DNA of 64,000 nucleotides from Paramacrobiotus metropolitanus (GCF_019649055.1 NW_026570488.1:1-64000); one strand, 5' to 3'; counted from the stretch's first letter, positions 1-12,038 are shown. Notes: generated by a model not told the origin, from the letters alone. Numbers and translations: made by a program.

Positions 1-3000
1 TAACCTCGAAGTTATTGGTAACGTTGGGTATAAAGTTTATTGGCTGGTCGTACTCAATTTCTAGAGAGACATGATCCCGGCTGACATGAATTCGCTGCGG
101 GAAGGGTCCCTGGAAGGGGATATGCCGGTAATATATGATGGAGATGATGCCGGCCAGTAAACGCTGCGCGATGTCTTCTTTGTAAGGCGGGAACTGCCTG
201 TGAAAACACAACAGCTTTTATACGCTGGTCAGCGTAAAAGGTGATGTGATGCGTCATCAGTACACTACGTTTAACGACATTAAGGACGAAAATCACAACA
301 ACGTCTAACTGAAGCAAAAATCCTGAAAGTTACAATCATCAGTAAATTACCCTTAACAATTCACATATTAAAGGTCACATTCCGTGTAATTATCAGTAAA
401 TACTTTCTAAAGAGTTATATATAAAGGTCACACTCCGTAATATAACTATCAATAAATCTTTTCTAATGAGTTATATATAAAGGTCACATTCCGTGTAATC
501 AGTAAATACTTTCTAATGAGTTTTATATAAAGGTCACGTTTCGCGTAGTCAGTAAACAGACAAAGTCTGAAGAGTTAAACATTAAAGGCACGTTGTATGT
601 AGTCAGTTAATTACGGTGAATGATTGCAATAGTATTACAATACGATGGTCTTACGAGCCAAACGGCGACTCGGGATCCGCCAGATCCATCGCCGACGCCA
701 TGAAGACGCGCACCAGCGCCTCGTTGGGCACCTGCCCGTAATCCGTCGTCTGTTCCCACCGCAACCGGGCGGTGGCTCCCGGTGTGTTGTCCGCATTCCT
801 GGTGCCCAGCTGCACGATAGCGAAGGGCAGGGCAATGCCGCGGTAGAAATGATCCTGCCATCCCTCCACCATGGCCTGGAATAAGCAGCCGTATGCGGCG
901 GTATCGACGGCGGCATCCGACTCGCCCTGGTACCAGATGACGCTGGTCAGCCGCAGCTGCTTCAGCGGGGCAATCATGGCGTTCCACAGCTTGGAGTCGC
1001 TTGCCGGCTGGGGCACGCTGCCTCCGCACTGCCCGATACTCCCCGGAGGTGTCCAGGTGCGGACGGGAGAACTGGCATCCTGGTAGGCGCCAATCAAGCC
1101 GATCGGAGTTTCGCCTAGTCGATCAATTACCGTAATTACACCAACGAATTAGCGAGAGTTTCATTTCGCTGTCAATGTATGTACCAAATCTTGCCCGAAG
1201 ATCTTCGTACAAGCGCCGTCCCGTCGTCCAACACAGTGCCGAAAAGTCCTGCAGTGCAGCTGGGCTCGCCACTGTCCAGTTGTGAAGGATGCGTGGCTCC
1301 TGCAGCTCGATGGAGGACGATGCCGGTGCAATGGGCAGCAAACGAATCAGAGGAAATTGTGAGGATGCAGCCAGTTCTTCCGAACCGTTGAACATCTGAC
1401 ATATTATATATACCACAATTACTATTCATTGTTGCATTAACTGTCGCTGCATCCCAAAATGCAAGTGAGATAATGAGGTCACAGTGAGTGGCAATGCAAT
1501 AAAGAAAAATACTAACAATTTCAGTTGGAATATGTCGCAGTGAAACAAGTGTTCGCGAGTGTGCCAGAATTTTGTTGGATGTATTCTATATTAACGAATT
1601 TCGTCTTAATAAATTATTATTAGCAGGATGCTAACCTTGGCCACCGGAAACGCCATGTTGGCCTCACCGCCGCACAGGAACACTTCGCCGAAATAAACGT
1701 CGCACAGACCGACATGAGCGGTGTAGTTGCCGCGCTCTGTCTGGTAGACGTCCATGTGAAAAGGTCCACCCGCTAAAGTGGCCCATACGGACATTTTCCA
1801 CATGCCGGCATCTAAAGAAACCAAACCAAACAGACATTATTGTAGTCAAAATCATATCGATACCAGATTCTCTAATCAGTCATCAGCTTCAGATGACATT
1901 ATGTACATGCGCTACAGAATCGGATACGTGCGTGTGCATCATTCTCGTCGAAATCTTACATAATTATTATTAGTTTTACAATCTTATTCCGCCGCTTCTC
2001 GGCAAGAAACGTAAGAAAAAAAATGTAAGAAAAATACTACAGGTACGGAGGAAGCTTTGAAAGACGCTGGATTTTATAAAACTATCAGAACTGTATCGCA
2101 AATTGAATCTCGAATTAGGAGATAATTGCCAAGAAATAAAGACGTAGGAATATAATCTACTGATAAATGGTATACGTATGTATGTGGCATGTAGTAATAT
2201 TATGAGTATGTACAGTAGTACGGTTCCTATTAAATTACCGCTCACAAAGCGGTGGTAATTTCGTTGCTAAAGCTAAACCCAGTAAAATTACAATAAGTAA
2301 AGAAAAGAATTTTATTGTACACGAAGGATTAAAGACGGGCTGGGTGGCGCCACGCACTAGAACACACCATTAATGTCGGTGGACAGTATGTCGCCGAAAA
2401 CTGCAACGTCCACGCCTGCTCCAGGCTTTCCGTAGCCCCACAACACCGAGCCAGGACTGTCAAACTCCAGCACCATGCCATCCTGGAAATAGTTGGCCAG
2501 CCGGAACGTAAACGTCGTTCCGCCGTGATTCTTTAGAAGAACCGTGCGGACGGGGCCACTGACAGTAAAATGGTCAGACGAACCCAAGCACTGGAACCTT
2601 TCATCATGCCACCGAAATGATACTGAGAAGAAAATATTAAGGATGCCCAAATTTGCAACTTATCGCTTATACTACGTTTGGGTTTCTTTGGGATTCAGTA
2701 CTGCTGCATATAAATACGCGGCTAACAATGTAAATAAAAAAAGAGACTCGAATTCAAACGCGTTGTGGTCTGCGATAGAAAGATCCTGGTTCCACCCAAA
2801 ACTACAAACCGTACTTTGCGCAGGATGGGGATATTGTATTCAGAAGTTTCAAACACGCTAATTGTTGCTGATTATCTAAGTATTCAATTTAATTCCGCGA
2901 TGGAATTTTATTACAAACCTCTTGTGCAAGTTACTGTATACTGAGAAAATAACCGATTACTTGACTGTATGTACCTATGAATGGTATTGGGTCAGAGCAG

Positions 3001-3063
3001 ATTTCATATCCTGTTTTGCTTGCTACCAGTTCTATAACGCCACCTGGCTGAGCCGTAGTCGAG
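1..3063 (-). CDS. Sialate O-acetylesterase-like protein, catalytically degenerate, 3' end outside window
   Basis: Six exons join in phase on the - strand: 2975-3063, 2368-2622, 1636-1811, 1185-1395, 655-1114 and 1-197 (running off the window). The last exon begins after an AG acceptor and continues the SPFGS block. The order of blocks follows animal SIAE: DGMVLE...VLWGYGKPGA, then DVYFGEVFLCGGEANM, MFNGSEEL, ALCWTTGRRLYEDL, ETPIGLIGAY, LWNAMIAPL, WYQGESD, PFAIVQLGT and MASAMDLADPESPFGS. SIAE removes 9-O-acetyl groups from sialic acids in the secretory or lysosomal compartment. Here the nucleophile block GQSNM reads GEANM, so serine is replaced by alanine. The usual I-H-P-x-D-K block reads QFPPYK, so histidine is lost. 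The SSWGGTPIE segment is also replaced. A binding or otherwise non-enzymatic role is inferred. The first coding exon with a signal peptide was not found, and the roughly 55 residues before DGMVLE are longer than in human SIAE. Confidence 0.85.
372..606. repeat. Degenerate tandem repeat in an SIAE-like intron, unit about 55-65 bp
   Basis: Four to five imperfect copies share the words AAAGGTCACATTCCG, AATCAGTAAATACTTTCTAA and GAGTTATATAT. They fill most of the intron between the exons at 197 and 655. Later copies are more diverged. No function is evident. Confidence 0.75.
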
Positions 3064-4753
3064 CTTAAATTAATAAATTAATATCAATGTAAATAATATA
3101 ACCCATTTAGGATGATCTTTATAACATTAAGTACCGGCATCATTGACCTGATTTTTTTATCAGTTAATTTATTCAATTGATTAATTAATTATTGATTTAA
3201 ATTTACTAATTAATCTAAAATTAATTTGTAAAATGCAGCCGGATTACAACAACGCGTACCGGCATAATTGACCTTTCTGTCCTTCTTATAAGGGATTAAA
3301 GACCGGCTTGCATATACAGTCTGTACATTAATGGTTGTTTGTGGATTTACTACACAGTGTTGATATAAAGATCACGCGCCGGTATAATGATACGACGAGG
3401 GTGGTTATTGTTCGGCTGACCTTTGTAGAAAGAAAACAGTTTGTGTTGAGTGCCGGTATTCTGTTGAAGTAGGGTAAAAACCGGCGCTCTTGACACCTCC
3501 ATCGATCGGCCTGCTCAACGAGGTCTGTGACTATACAGACGGGAATGATCGGCATCGATATATGCCGGTATAGTTAGGCATTTCAGTCGGATCATTCGCC
3601 CGGCCGTATCACTCATCCCTTCCATCTATCCATCGTCACGATACATCCGCCAACTCCGGCTGTTCACTCGCAACGCGAATTTATTCACTTTATTCAGCAC
3701 GTGCTGCGCAGCGAAAGAGTTCTGCGAGTTTGCGCCCAACTAACCGGCAATACTATCGATCCATCGGCGTTTCTCGCAGCTAGACGAGCAATGTCTTCGC
3801 CAGAATATGAGTCAATGCCAATGTCGAGCAAAACGGCGTAGCTTTGTAGTCAGCCAGCCGACGGGCAATTTCTTGATGGCTGGTTATAAGGAAAAGCAGG
3901 CTCCCATGGCGTTCATCAAGCGGCCTTAACTTGTCAGAAATCAACCCGATATCGCGGTGCAGCATCGCGGCTTATTAATAGACACCACGAAATACTATTC
4001 AACAGCCGGCTGAAAGCAGCTACGTTTGTAGTTTGTACGTACAAAGCCGGATATAAAGTGCATACAGAATTTTAGCCGTCTGTCAAGTTTAAAGCCTGTA
4101 CGGTCGTACGCACATAGCCGGCTTTAAAAGTTGTCGGTCAAGTTTAATAATAATTATAGCCGATACGATCATACGTACGTACAGATGCAGCTGATCACTG
4201 ACATAGGTGTATTAACCGGATATACATCCGCCCACGTACAACGGTATCGTAAAACCGGTTTTTAGCGTACACAACTTGTTTAATCTATCAAGTTTTTATA
4301 TGGCTTGCAGTACGTAGTACAACTCTACTCTCGTCGGCGCTCCGCTGGCTCCTCTCTTCCGGTGCGCATGTGAAGTATACTCCGTGGTGTCACGCACACT
4401 TAAAGCAATTATACTCCACTACCCTCACCTGCTCCTGCTCCCGTTCTCCTGGCTTTTTCTGCTGCTGGCGGTTGCCCTGTTTGTATAACCTGATTGCAGT
4501 ATATCGGATTGCATAGAGTTCAATACACATATACGGCTTCTGCACCTTCCCGTTAGATTCCCGTTAAACCCGATTCCCGGACTATTTTCCCGGCCTTTTT
4601 CGCAGCTTCTCCGTTTCTTGGTCCGCGGATTCGATCGCTTCAGTGTTGCCTATCGATATAATTGTGGGCCTGGATTTGTTTGGTCTGGTTGAATTATTTT
4701 CCCGGGTCCTTGGAATTAATTTAAGGATAACATTCAATTGTTCGCGGGACATT
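3064..4753. other. Intergenic region between the divergent SIAE-like and LRR genes
   Basis: No convincing coding exon was found here, although the missing 5' exon of the SIAE-like gene should lie in this stretch. It is rich in scattered ACCGGC/GCCGGT words. Two parts are repeated elsewhere in the window: about 3400-3520 matches 11935-12038 joined to 29981-30015, and about 4300-4380 matches 30150-30235. It must hold the promoter and 5' UTR of the LRR gene, but no clear TATA box or initiator was singled out. Confidence 0.5.
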
Positions 4754-7469
4754 ATGCAGAACCTCGGCAGTGTTGTTCTGGCCTTGTCCGTCTGCTTCTT
4801 GGCCGGTGAGTGCTTGCCGTACTTTGTAATTTATTCAGTAATCTGAACCGCACGTTGAATAATCTGCACTTTCCATCAAAAACATGTGCGATCAGCACGC
4901 GTGTATTTTTCACTGGCCGATGAAAATATAAAAAAGATAACAAAAAGGCGAAAAAAGCGCTGATGTTAATAGTTTTAAAATGGCCGATTAAAATACTAAA
5001 AAAAGCCAGTAAAACTAATACCGAAAAATTGCATTTTATATGCACTATAAATTAATGCGTAATTTGGTTACATATTTTGCTAACGATAAATCAAATAACG
5101 GCGTACTGTACCGTATTATATGTATACAACACAGAGCTGTGTACACTGTACGTCGCCCACATCCGCTACTGTATAATAGAGTGTTGTAACTCCAGTGTAC
5201 AAGTATACAATCTCATGTATCGATTGCTGTAATTTATACGTGCAATGTTTGTACATCCATTATTGATTGTCTGTGTACAATTTCATTATTCGGTTGCTGT
5301 TTTTTTAATACCGTGCCGGAATACGGGCTGAATTTACCAGCAGGGAATTCGAGAATGAAGATTTTTTTAGCTGTGGTCACGTGGACAATTATCGATCGGC
5401 CTTCGAATACCTCACCAGAAGCTAACTTTCGCTAATATATAAGGAGAATGCTTCTGCTCTGCGGCGGTACACGTTCGCTGCATAGAATATTCGCTGATTA
5501 CCATTAAATATTCCTTCGCTGATTGGCAGATACTCTGTTCGCACCCTTTTTTAATTACGAGTATCTTCTCGCTATTTGCTGCAGACCCGCCGAACCGGTT
5601 TCCTACAAGAGTGCAACTTAAAAAAATCTGTACAGATATTATGCTGCTGTAAAAAATTGTACGCTCTATCGCGCCTATGAATAACTCAATTCAAAATTAA
5701 TTACAGTATGAATTATGACGTGAATTAATATCGGTGCATGCTGTCGATAAATGTACGTACTACTGTATTTGCTGTAAATTATTTTAACAATCATAAGAAA
5801 AGAACCATAGTATGTACAGTCTGTACATGTAATATTATTAAGCACATAATGTAAAAATAAATTTATATGTAATTAACCGCTGGATGTACTAATAATAATT
5901 CTGCGTATATGTGCAGCGTCTTGGAACATGTGAAGTGCATAATAAGCCGTAATAAAATGGGCAATTAATTTGAAATTTTAGTAAGATGTAGCGCTTGTTA
6001 CGGCCAATATTTTTATATGTATACCAGATAAATTTTTTTATGGTGTATAATTATGTAAGTACAATTTTTTTTAATTTTCGACTGAACTTTTAAATTTTTT
6101 TTATTTTGTGTTTGTTTATATAAAATTTTTATTTTGTCTATTTACATAAAAAACAGTTTTATCTTATATGTGTTTTCTGTAATATATAAATTTTGTAAAA
6201 CGATTTTATATGTATTTTATACATATGTACAGGTAATTCTGTAATACTTGCATAATAAAACAGCTACTCGCAGCTCATATAGCTGTAGAAATATGGACGA
6301 GTTATTGTATGTTGAATTGTTGACAGGTCGGACGGCGGCGCTGACTCCCATTCCGGTCAACAGCACCGACTTTTGCGCCAAAGGTATGTCTCTCTCTTTC
6401 CACGAGATTCCTTTGTATAACACGCGCTTCGCTCGGTGTGCAGACGGCGTGCGGCCCGACACCCCGGCGGTCCCGGCCGCCGGCCCCGCGACCACCCAGG
6501 AGCCCTTCCCCACCTTCAACTGCAACCCCATGACCCAAGCCGAATGCGACAACCTGGCGCTCCTCCGGTAAGTAGCCCTTCCGGTCACCGGAAGTCACCG
6601 CTGACTGGCGCTTGTCTTGCAGAATGGACACCTGCGTCGGCGCAAAGGTCATCGACCTGGACCTGCAGAAGGGCGCCCGCCGCGAGCTCTCCAACCTCGG
6701 GCGCAACACCAGCCTGGGCATCCAGAAGATCCCCAAGGACCGCGCCGTGACCTTTGGCATTTCCGAGTCCGCGCTGACCGTGCCGGAGTTCACGCAGGGC
6801 GTCGACTTTGCCACCCTCCCGGAGAACATGTTCCTGTCGATCGCCGTGACGCCCATCGCCAAGCAGATCATCAGCTTCACGCTGTACAACTGCCAAAAAG
6901 TCACCTGCACCTCCAAGCTGGCGTCGCTGGCGCTGTCCAACCTCCAGAGTTTCACGCTGGACGGCTGCAGCGAGTGGGTGCATCCCTGGCTGAAGCGGGA
7001 GGACTTCGCGGCGTCCCCGCGGCTGCGCATGGTCGTCATCAGCCGGTGCGTGCCCTTCGACCTGGACGCCTTCACCTTCACCAACCTCCCGGACCTCCAG
7101 CTCCTGGCGCTGGACAACCAGGTGACCTCCTACTCCAAATCCTACAGCGACGCCGGACTCCTCCACCTGCGGAACCTGCACTGCGACTGCAAGTACGCTT
7201 GGCTGCGTGACCTTTTCACCGCCAACCCCGGGTTGCTGGGGGAGCGGGCGGCCGGGAGTGTCTACCAGGTGTGCGACGCCGCGAACCCGGCGCTGAAGAA
7301 GGAGGACGTCTTCGTGCCGGTCAACTGCAAGAAGAACCTGACCTCCAACCCGGCCAACTACGACTGGAAGCAGACCGCCTACTCCATCAACGCCGGCGAC
7401 CACCTCCGGCGTCCGGAGGTCTGGGTGACCTTGGGGGTCCTCGTCGCAGTGCTGCAGCGCTTCGCCTAG
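4754..7469 (+). CDS. Secreted LRR-like, probably GPI-anchored surface protein
   Basis: Four exons (4754-4805, 6327-6383, 6444-6567, 6623-7469) join in perfect phase to 359 residues and a TAG stop. Residues 1-17 form a signal peptide (MQNLGSVVLALSVCFLA). Residues about 50-75 carry a Pro/Ala/Thr-rich spacer and the Cys pattern FNCNPMTQAECDNL. The long last exon holds irregular leucine-rich repeats, such as LASLALSNLQSFTLDGC and NLPDLQLLALDNQ. They end in an LRRCT-like cysteine cluster (LHCDCKYAWLRDLF). The C-terminus is a hydrophobic tail (VWVTLGVLVAVL) without following charges, as expected for a GPI-attachment signal. The first intron is 1.5 kb and AT-rich, while the others are under 70 bp. 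Exon GC is far above the introns. An extracellular binding or adhesion role is inferred; no specific orthologue is recognised. Confidence 0.85.
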
Positions 7470-7764
7470 ATCGCCTTCATCCCGGTTGTATTGTTGCACA
7501 ATTCTCGCCCATCTTGCCATTTAAATCAACACAGTTTTGCTCTTATTTTGTGCTGTTACTACTGTTTTCTCATTGGTAGGTATGCTTGTTGTTGGTTGCC
7601 GGTGATCTGATTAATTACTGACTGCGCGATTTATTTTCACGGGTTTTATTTGGTCTTTCGCGCATCGCTGTGGAGAGCAATTTACAGTTATATACACGTT
7701 GTTTTTCGCGATAATGGTTTTATGTGATCTGCTATTTTTGTTTTGTGAACAGAAAACAAATAAA
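7470..7764 (+). promoter_or_regulatory. 3' UTR of the LRR gene with poly(A) signal
   Basis: An AATAAA hexamer lies at 7759-7764, about 290 bp after the stop codon, followed by A/T-rich DNA. The stretch 7530-7764 recurs in the same orientation at about 33050-33300 with roughly three quarters of positions matching, so this UTR has been duplicated. Confidence 0.6.
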
Positions 7765-8588
7765 CTTGTAAAAATACCTATTAAACAAATAAAAAAATAC
7801 CTATTAAATACCTATAAAAAATACCTATTAAAAAAATAGAAAAATACTTCTCTATATACTTAGATTAAGAATTCTTTCCTCTTTCAAAATAAACATTTGA
7901 ACAAGATATCCTACTCAAACTGCTTTCTAGAAAAATAGAATCTGCTCGGGACTAGGTGTCAAAATCAGAAAGCGTCGCAGTATCCTGACGGTAAAAAACA
8001 GCAAATTTCATGAAAAAAATTTGTGGTACGCAATGCAAACTGTTTTGATATCTAAGGCGCGCACGACTGGCCATAAAATGTGCTGTTTATCGATGGGAAC
8101 CATCATGAATTTATAAAAGCGCAACGGCTGAAATAGGGGAATTTGGGTGTCTTGTGAAGGAAAAATGTTTAGTTTTACCCGTGAGCATTTTCATAATGTC
8201 CTACGTACCATCACAGTAATATTAAGTTCTAAATTTGCAGTTGGCACTATAAAATGTTTCGTTACAAACACTGCCAAACCGGAAGTGGCGATAAAAACAA
8301 TGATTTTCGAAAAAGATGCTGAAGAAAGTGCTGAATTAGCCTTCGCCATTCTGTTTTTCGTTTTGCAAGTTCTTCTTCGATTCTTTTGACTCTTATTTTC
8401 ATTAGATATTTGCATGATGGGTTCTCCAGCAAAAATGATATCACTTGTGTATAACTTGAAATGGCAGAGAGACAGAACAGCGACACTTACAGTACTTATG
8501 GAGTACCCTTTGTATTAATTGTACAGATATATACACGAGCACGATAGAGAACAGCGAAAAATGCATAAATTCATGGGTTCACTTTCGA
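7765..8588. other. Gene-free AT-rich DNA
   Basis: Nothing here shows splice signals plus coding character. Two overlapping open frames at 8147-8486 on opposite strands have neither protein-like composition nor splice sites. Confidence 0.5.
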
Positions 8589-8589
8589 C

Positions 8590-8870
8590 TTTTACAGCGC
8601 AGTTTCAAGAAGATCGGGGAATAATCAGACTTTTGGTACACAACAATGCATTTAAACGTTTCGTCCACTTTAGTTCGTCATATCTCGGCAACCGGATGTT
8701 GCGCGCGCAAACAGTTTTCAGAGCAATGTATATATAAATCAGTTTGCTTTAGAATGACATGAAATATCACTAAAAAGTCATTTGGACTGCGCCAAAGCAA
8801 AAGTTGTAGTGTGTATGTATACCATTTTTGGTACCTTGTGCCGGGCCATTTTCCTTAATTTAAGGATCGG
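8590..8870 (+). repeat. Dispersed repeat family, copy A
   Basis: The segment contains CATATCTCGGCAACCGG, GCGCGCGCAAACAG and CGGGCCATTTTCCTTAA. It aligns with the reverse complement of 32240-32530 and in part with 32880-33040. Shared words include TATCTCGGCAAC and CGGGCCATTT. It has no open frame of note, so it is a non-coding interspersed repeat. Confidence 0.7.
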
Positions 8871-9094
8871 TCACTGCGTCGCTCGCCGCGTCGACAGCGC
8901 CGACCCGCTACGCTTCCGTCGGGCCACGGTGCTGCAGTGCCTTCCCCACGCGAGCTCTTCTTCATCTCCCTGAACGTGCCGGGATTAGCTACCGCTGCCA
9001 CCAGAGGCGTGGTCGATCGGTGTCCGTTAACGAGCCGCGGCTGCCCTTCGAAGAAGCACCTCTCCATGCCAGAACCAGAACCAGTGGCATTCTC

Positions 9095-9145
9095 TACATA
9101 TATTTTTATATATATATTTTTATATATATATATATATATTTACGA
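9095..9145. repeat. TA-rich microsatellite
   Basis: A run of TATATATTTTTATATATATA-type sequence. It is simple low-complexity DNA. Confidence 0.85.
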
Positions 9146-9752
9146 GTTTTTTTTGCTATTTCAACTAGATAATCATGGATGTCATATCGAGTCAAGATGT
9201 ACATAATTACTCGCCTGGCATCAGGCCGTCGGTAACATTCTGCGCCGCCATTCCCAGCTGTGAGTGGAGTGGCGGACCGTGCGTGTTGGATGCGATTTGC
9301 GGCTCCATTCCCAGCTGTGAGTGGAGATGTGCCCCGCTATTTGTCACCTTTCGCATGTGATTTTGTTGGAAATATTTGTCAATTTGGACCTTCAAGGCCA
9401 GATGCGGACTAAAGGGCAACTGTCGCCAAAGCTTGACTATTATAATTAACCCACTTGTCTGAAACTTGGCTGTAAAAGGCAGTCAGACTGAGAAGGCGAT
9501 TCTGCAACAAAATCAGCTTCCTGGCATTTATCCTCCTTTTCAGAATTGTAACTCTGTTAAAATGTATCGTGCGGTCATAACTAGACTAGCCCGGTGTTTT
9601 GCGGGACAGGGGGTGCGCCTTGTGGGACGTATTGTCAAGCGATCCCTGGACCAATAGGCAATAGCCAGCACGTCACCACAGCTACATACATCAAAAGTGT
9701 ATAACAGTATAAAAGTGGACCAAAACAAGAAATCGATGGACAATTACGAAAG

Positions 9753-9953
9753 ATGACTGCAGCAAAATTCACCGCTCGGGAAGGCCTTGTCGTCATTTCC
9801 GGTGGCGCTGCAGTCGCTATACTGTTTAACCGGCGCACCCTGTTTAATTTAATCGCTGCCTGGCGCAATTGCCGTGTGCCCTGTCGTTCATTCACCGGCG
9901 AGCAGCGGCCTGGTCTCGCTTACTCGTTAGGCACTCTCTCTGAGGTCGATTAG
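9753..9953 (+). CDS. Possible small protein with one membrane segment
   Basis: A 66-residue frame opens at an ATG about 45 bp downstream of a TATAAAAG box (near 9709). It starts MTAAKFTAREG and has a hydrophobic stretch (LVVISGGAAVAILF) followed by basic residues, a layout seen in small membrane proteins. No donor site extends it and no family is recognised. Chance occurrence is quite possible. Confidence 0.25.
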   Translation: MTAAKFTAREGLVVISGGAAVAILFNRRTLFNLIAAWRNCRVPCRSFTGEQRPGLAYSLGTLSEVD

Positions 9954-10467
9954 ACCCCTTTGCCAAGCTGCTGAAAGGATGGCTGATTTGAGCGATACGT
10001 TTCTACGTGAGCGAGAATCGGGATCGGAAATGCAACCAAACGAGATCGAATAAAATCGTATTTTATTAGATCGTAAACCAAAACACAAATCATCAGCGAA
10101 AAGACAAAACAGAAAAACACCGAAGTGAAAATCTAATGATCTTTCACTGAGGCCATAAACATCGTAATGAATCGGTGGAATCCGATGAATGGAGATCGGC
10201 TGCACAAGAGCGGCTCGGCAGCTCCGATCCGGCGGTCCATCCGAGACCGACGTGAGCTCAGAGCCGAACGCTCTGGCACTGCGTTCGTTCCAGTGACTGC
10301 TGCATGCGTACGGTCCGTGGGTTTCGGGTTGCCAGTTTTCAGACACTTTTAATGAAAACCTTTTAACTGATTCTATCCATAAAATAATTCGAACGACTCC
10401 CCAAAACTACTGAGTACTTGTTTCTGTAATCTGGTTGTGTTGTTCCCGATGTGATGCCTGATGGTGA

Positions 10468-10870
10468 GTGGAAATGTGTAATAAAGATCTACCGGAGTAC
10501 GCGCTGCAAAGCGGTGGAGCGGTGCGAATGTGGGACGATGTGGACGTGCGCCGGCTGGACGTATCCGCACTGATCCGCACGGCCGTCTACGGCATCAGGC
10601 AACTGACTGACCATGCGGACAACATTCCTGCTTACTGTGCAAGCCGTTTGCTGAATGATGGCGGTTTCGTATGTTCAGGCCGTTCCACCCACTGTCCCGG
10701 GCCTCATCGTTATCCCAGTCTTTGCGGACCCATTCTTTCGGTGGCGAATCCGAATCCGAATTTCTTCTCCTTATCTACAGCTCATGGACAAAACTGGCTA
10801 CGCGCAGGCAGTTATCGCCGTCAGCTGGCAGCTCCATACAGCGTTCTATGGAGATGCTGACGTGTAGCGC
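10468..10870 (+). pseudogene. Scrambled remnant of a UDP-glycosyltransferase-like gene
   Basis: Two protein segments look like the C-terminal half of family-1 (UGT-type) glycosyltransferases, but in reverse order. The block GGAVRMWDDVDVRRLDVSAL...YCASRLLND, which normally follows the donor-binding signature, comes first. It is followed in another frame by a block like that signature (GLIVIPVFADPF, then LMDKTGYAQAVI). The frame changes, order and lack of flanking domains point to a rearranged pseudogene fragment. The assignment rests on pattern memory only. Confidence 0.4.
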
Positions 10871-10980
10871 CATGCTGCCACACCGGACACACCCTGTCGC
10901 AGCAATGACCACCATTAGGCAACAGTCACCGGGCGAGGGCCTCACTGTACCGTACCCGCTTGGCTCTCACTGGCATGCAG

Positions 10981-11047
10981 AACGACATCTTGGCACATCT
11001 GGATGTCCTTCCTCAGAAAGCACATCCAGATGTGCCAAGATGTCGTT
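10981..11047. repeat. Perfect 26-bp inverted repeat with 15-nt spacer
   Basis: The left arm (10981-11006, beginning AACGACATCTTGGCAC) and the right arm (11022-11047) are exact reverse complements. The spacer is 15 nt. DNA or RNA from this site would fold into a strong hairpin. Confidence 0.95.
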
Positions 11048-11257
11048 GCAAATCGCCTAACTGAACGATCTGCTGCTGAAGTTGGCTGTCCATACCTGCA
11101 GCAACGTTACCAGCAACCTGTCACTCAACAGCGACAAACGCGTTATAGAAGCAATGGACATTTCCGTTACGAACTGGCTGCATATGAGCGGTCATTGCGA
11201 AAACGGATGGATAGCAATTATTCCCGGCTGGTTATAGGCCCGCGTATAGCGCTTCGG

Positions 11258-11335
11258 CGTTGTTCAACATCAGATTTTGGCGTTCGTTGGAAAGTGCACT
11301 TTCCAACGAACCCCAAAATCTGATGTTGAACAACG
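11258..11335. repeat. 78-bp near-perfect palindrome without spacer
   Basis: The arms 11258-11296 and 11297-11335 are reverse complements over 39 bp with a single mismatch. They meet at AAAGTG/CACTTT with no loop. Such symmetry is normally unstable, so a recent origin is likely. Confidence 0.95.
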
Positions 11336-11393
11336 TTATCCACTGGTCTACTTCGCTGTATTAGACTGGAGCATTAGAGCAGAATAAAATTAA

Positions 11394-12038
11394 TCAATCC
11401 CAAGGAACCTTTCGGCGGCGGTGAAGGTCACCCGTAAAATTCAGCCAAAATAATTCGTAAACGTCTCTAGACACAAGCAAGCACTCCTTATCCACATCCG
11501 CAAGCAGTACAGGCAGAAAACAGAATAAAAAAAATACGCACACATGGAAAGTAACAGTTACACGTTTACAGTGAATATTGTAATAGCGACGGCAGCGTCG
11601 GGGCTCCCGCTTTTTTCTTCTGTTGCCCAGTGCAGGCCTGATATGCAGACCAAATGGTGCGCAACTACTTACTGCTTTCATTGTGCAGTGCAGCTGCGTC
11701 CGGAAGCTACTGGAGCTCAGCGGCGTAACGACACCGCGTCCCACCACCGGATCGGACTGCAGCCGGAAACGATTCCCGCCGCAAAGGGTCTACTTAACAC
11801 GTAGTTAACTTAATAAAAACTAATACAAATGGCGTCAGCCGATCTTATTGCACACCGCGGTCGATCATTGACTTCCTCGGAATTAATTTATCAAAAATAT
11901 TTGTCAAAAATACAGCTGAAATACACCGGTTGTTGTTCGGCTGACTTTTCTATATAAGAAAAATGTTTGTATTGGTTGTTTATGTTTTGGTATTTTGTTA
12001 TGCGAGCAGTGAAGTCGGACAAACCCGGCACTGGACAC
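11394..12038. other. Gene-free DNA ending in a diverged copy of the LRR upstream region
   Basis: No supported gene is seen. The last 100-120 bp (from GGTTGTTGTTCGGCTGAC to GGACAC at 12038) match about 3405-3495 upstream of the LRR gene. The match continues across the LTR element at 29981. Confidence 0.6.

Noticed and set aside
6302-7520. Long open frames on the - strand opposite the LRR gene
   Set aside because: They are shadows of the GC-rich coding exon. The + frame has splice phases, a signal peptide and protein-like composition.
9249-9326. Two copies of a 21-bp word (CATTCCCAGCTGTGAGTGGA...) 57 bp apart
   Set aside because: Only two copies with unrelated spacer; too little to call a repeat family or CRISPR-like array.
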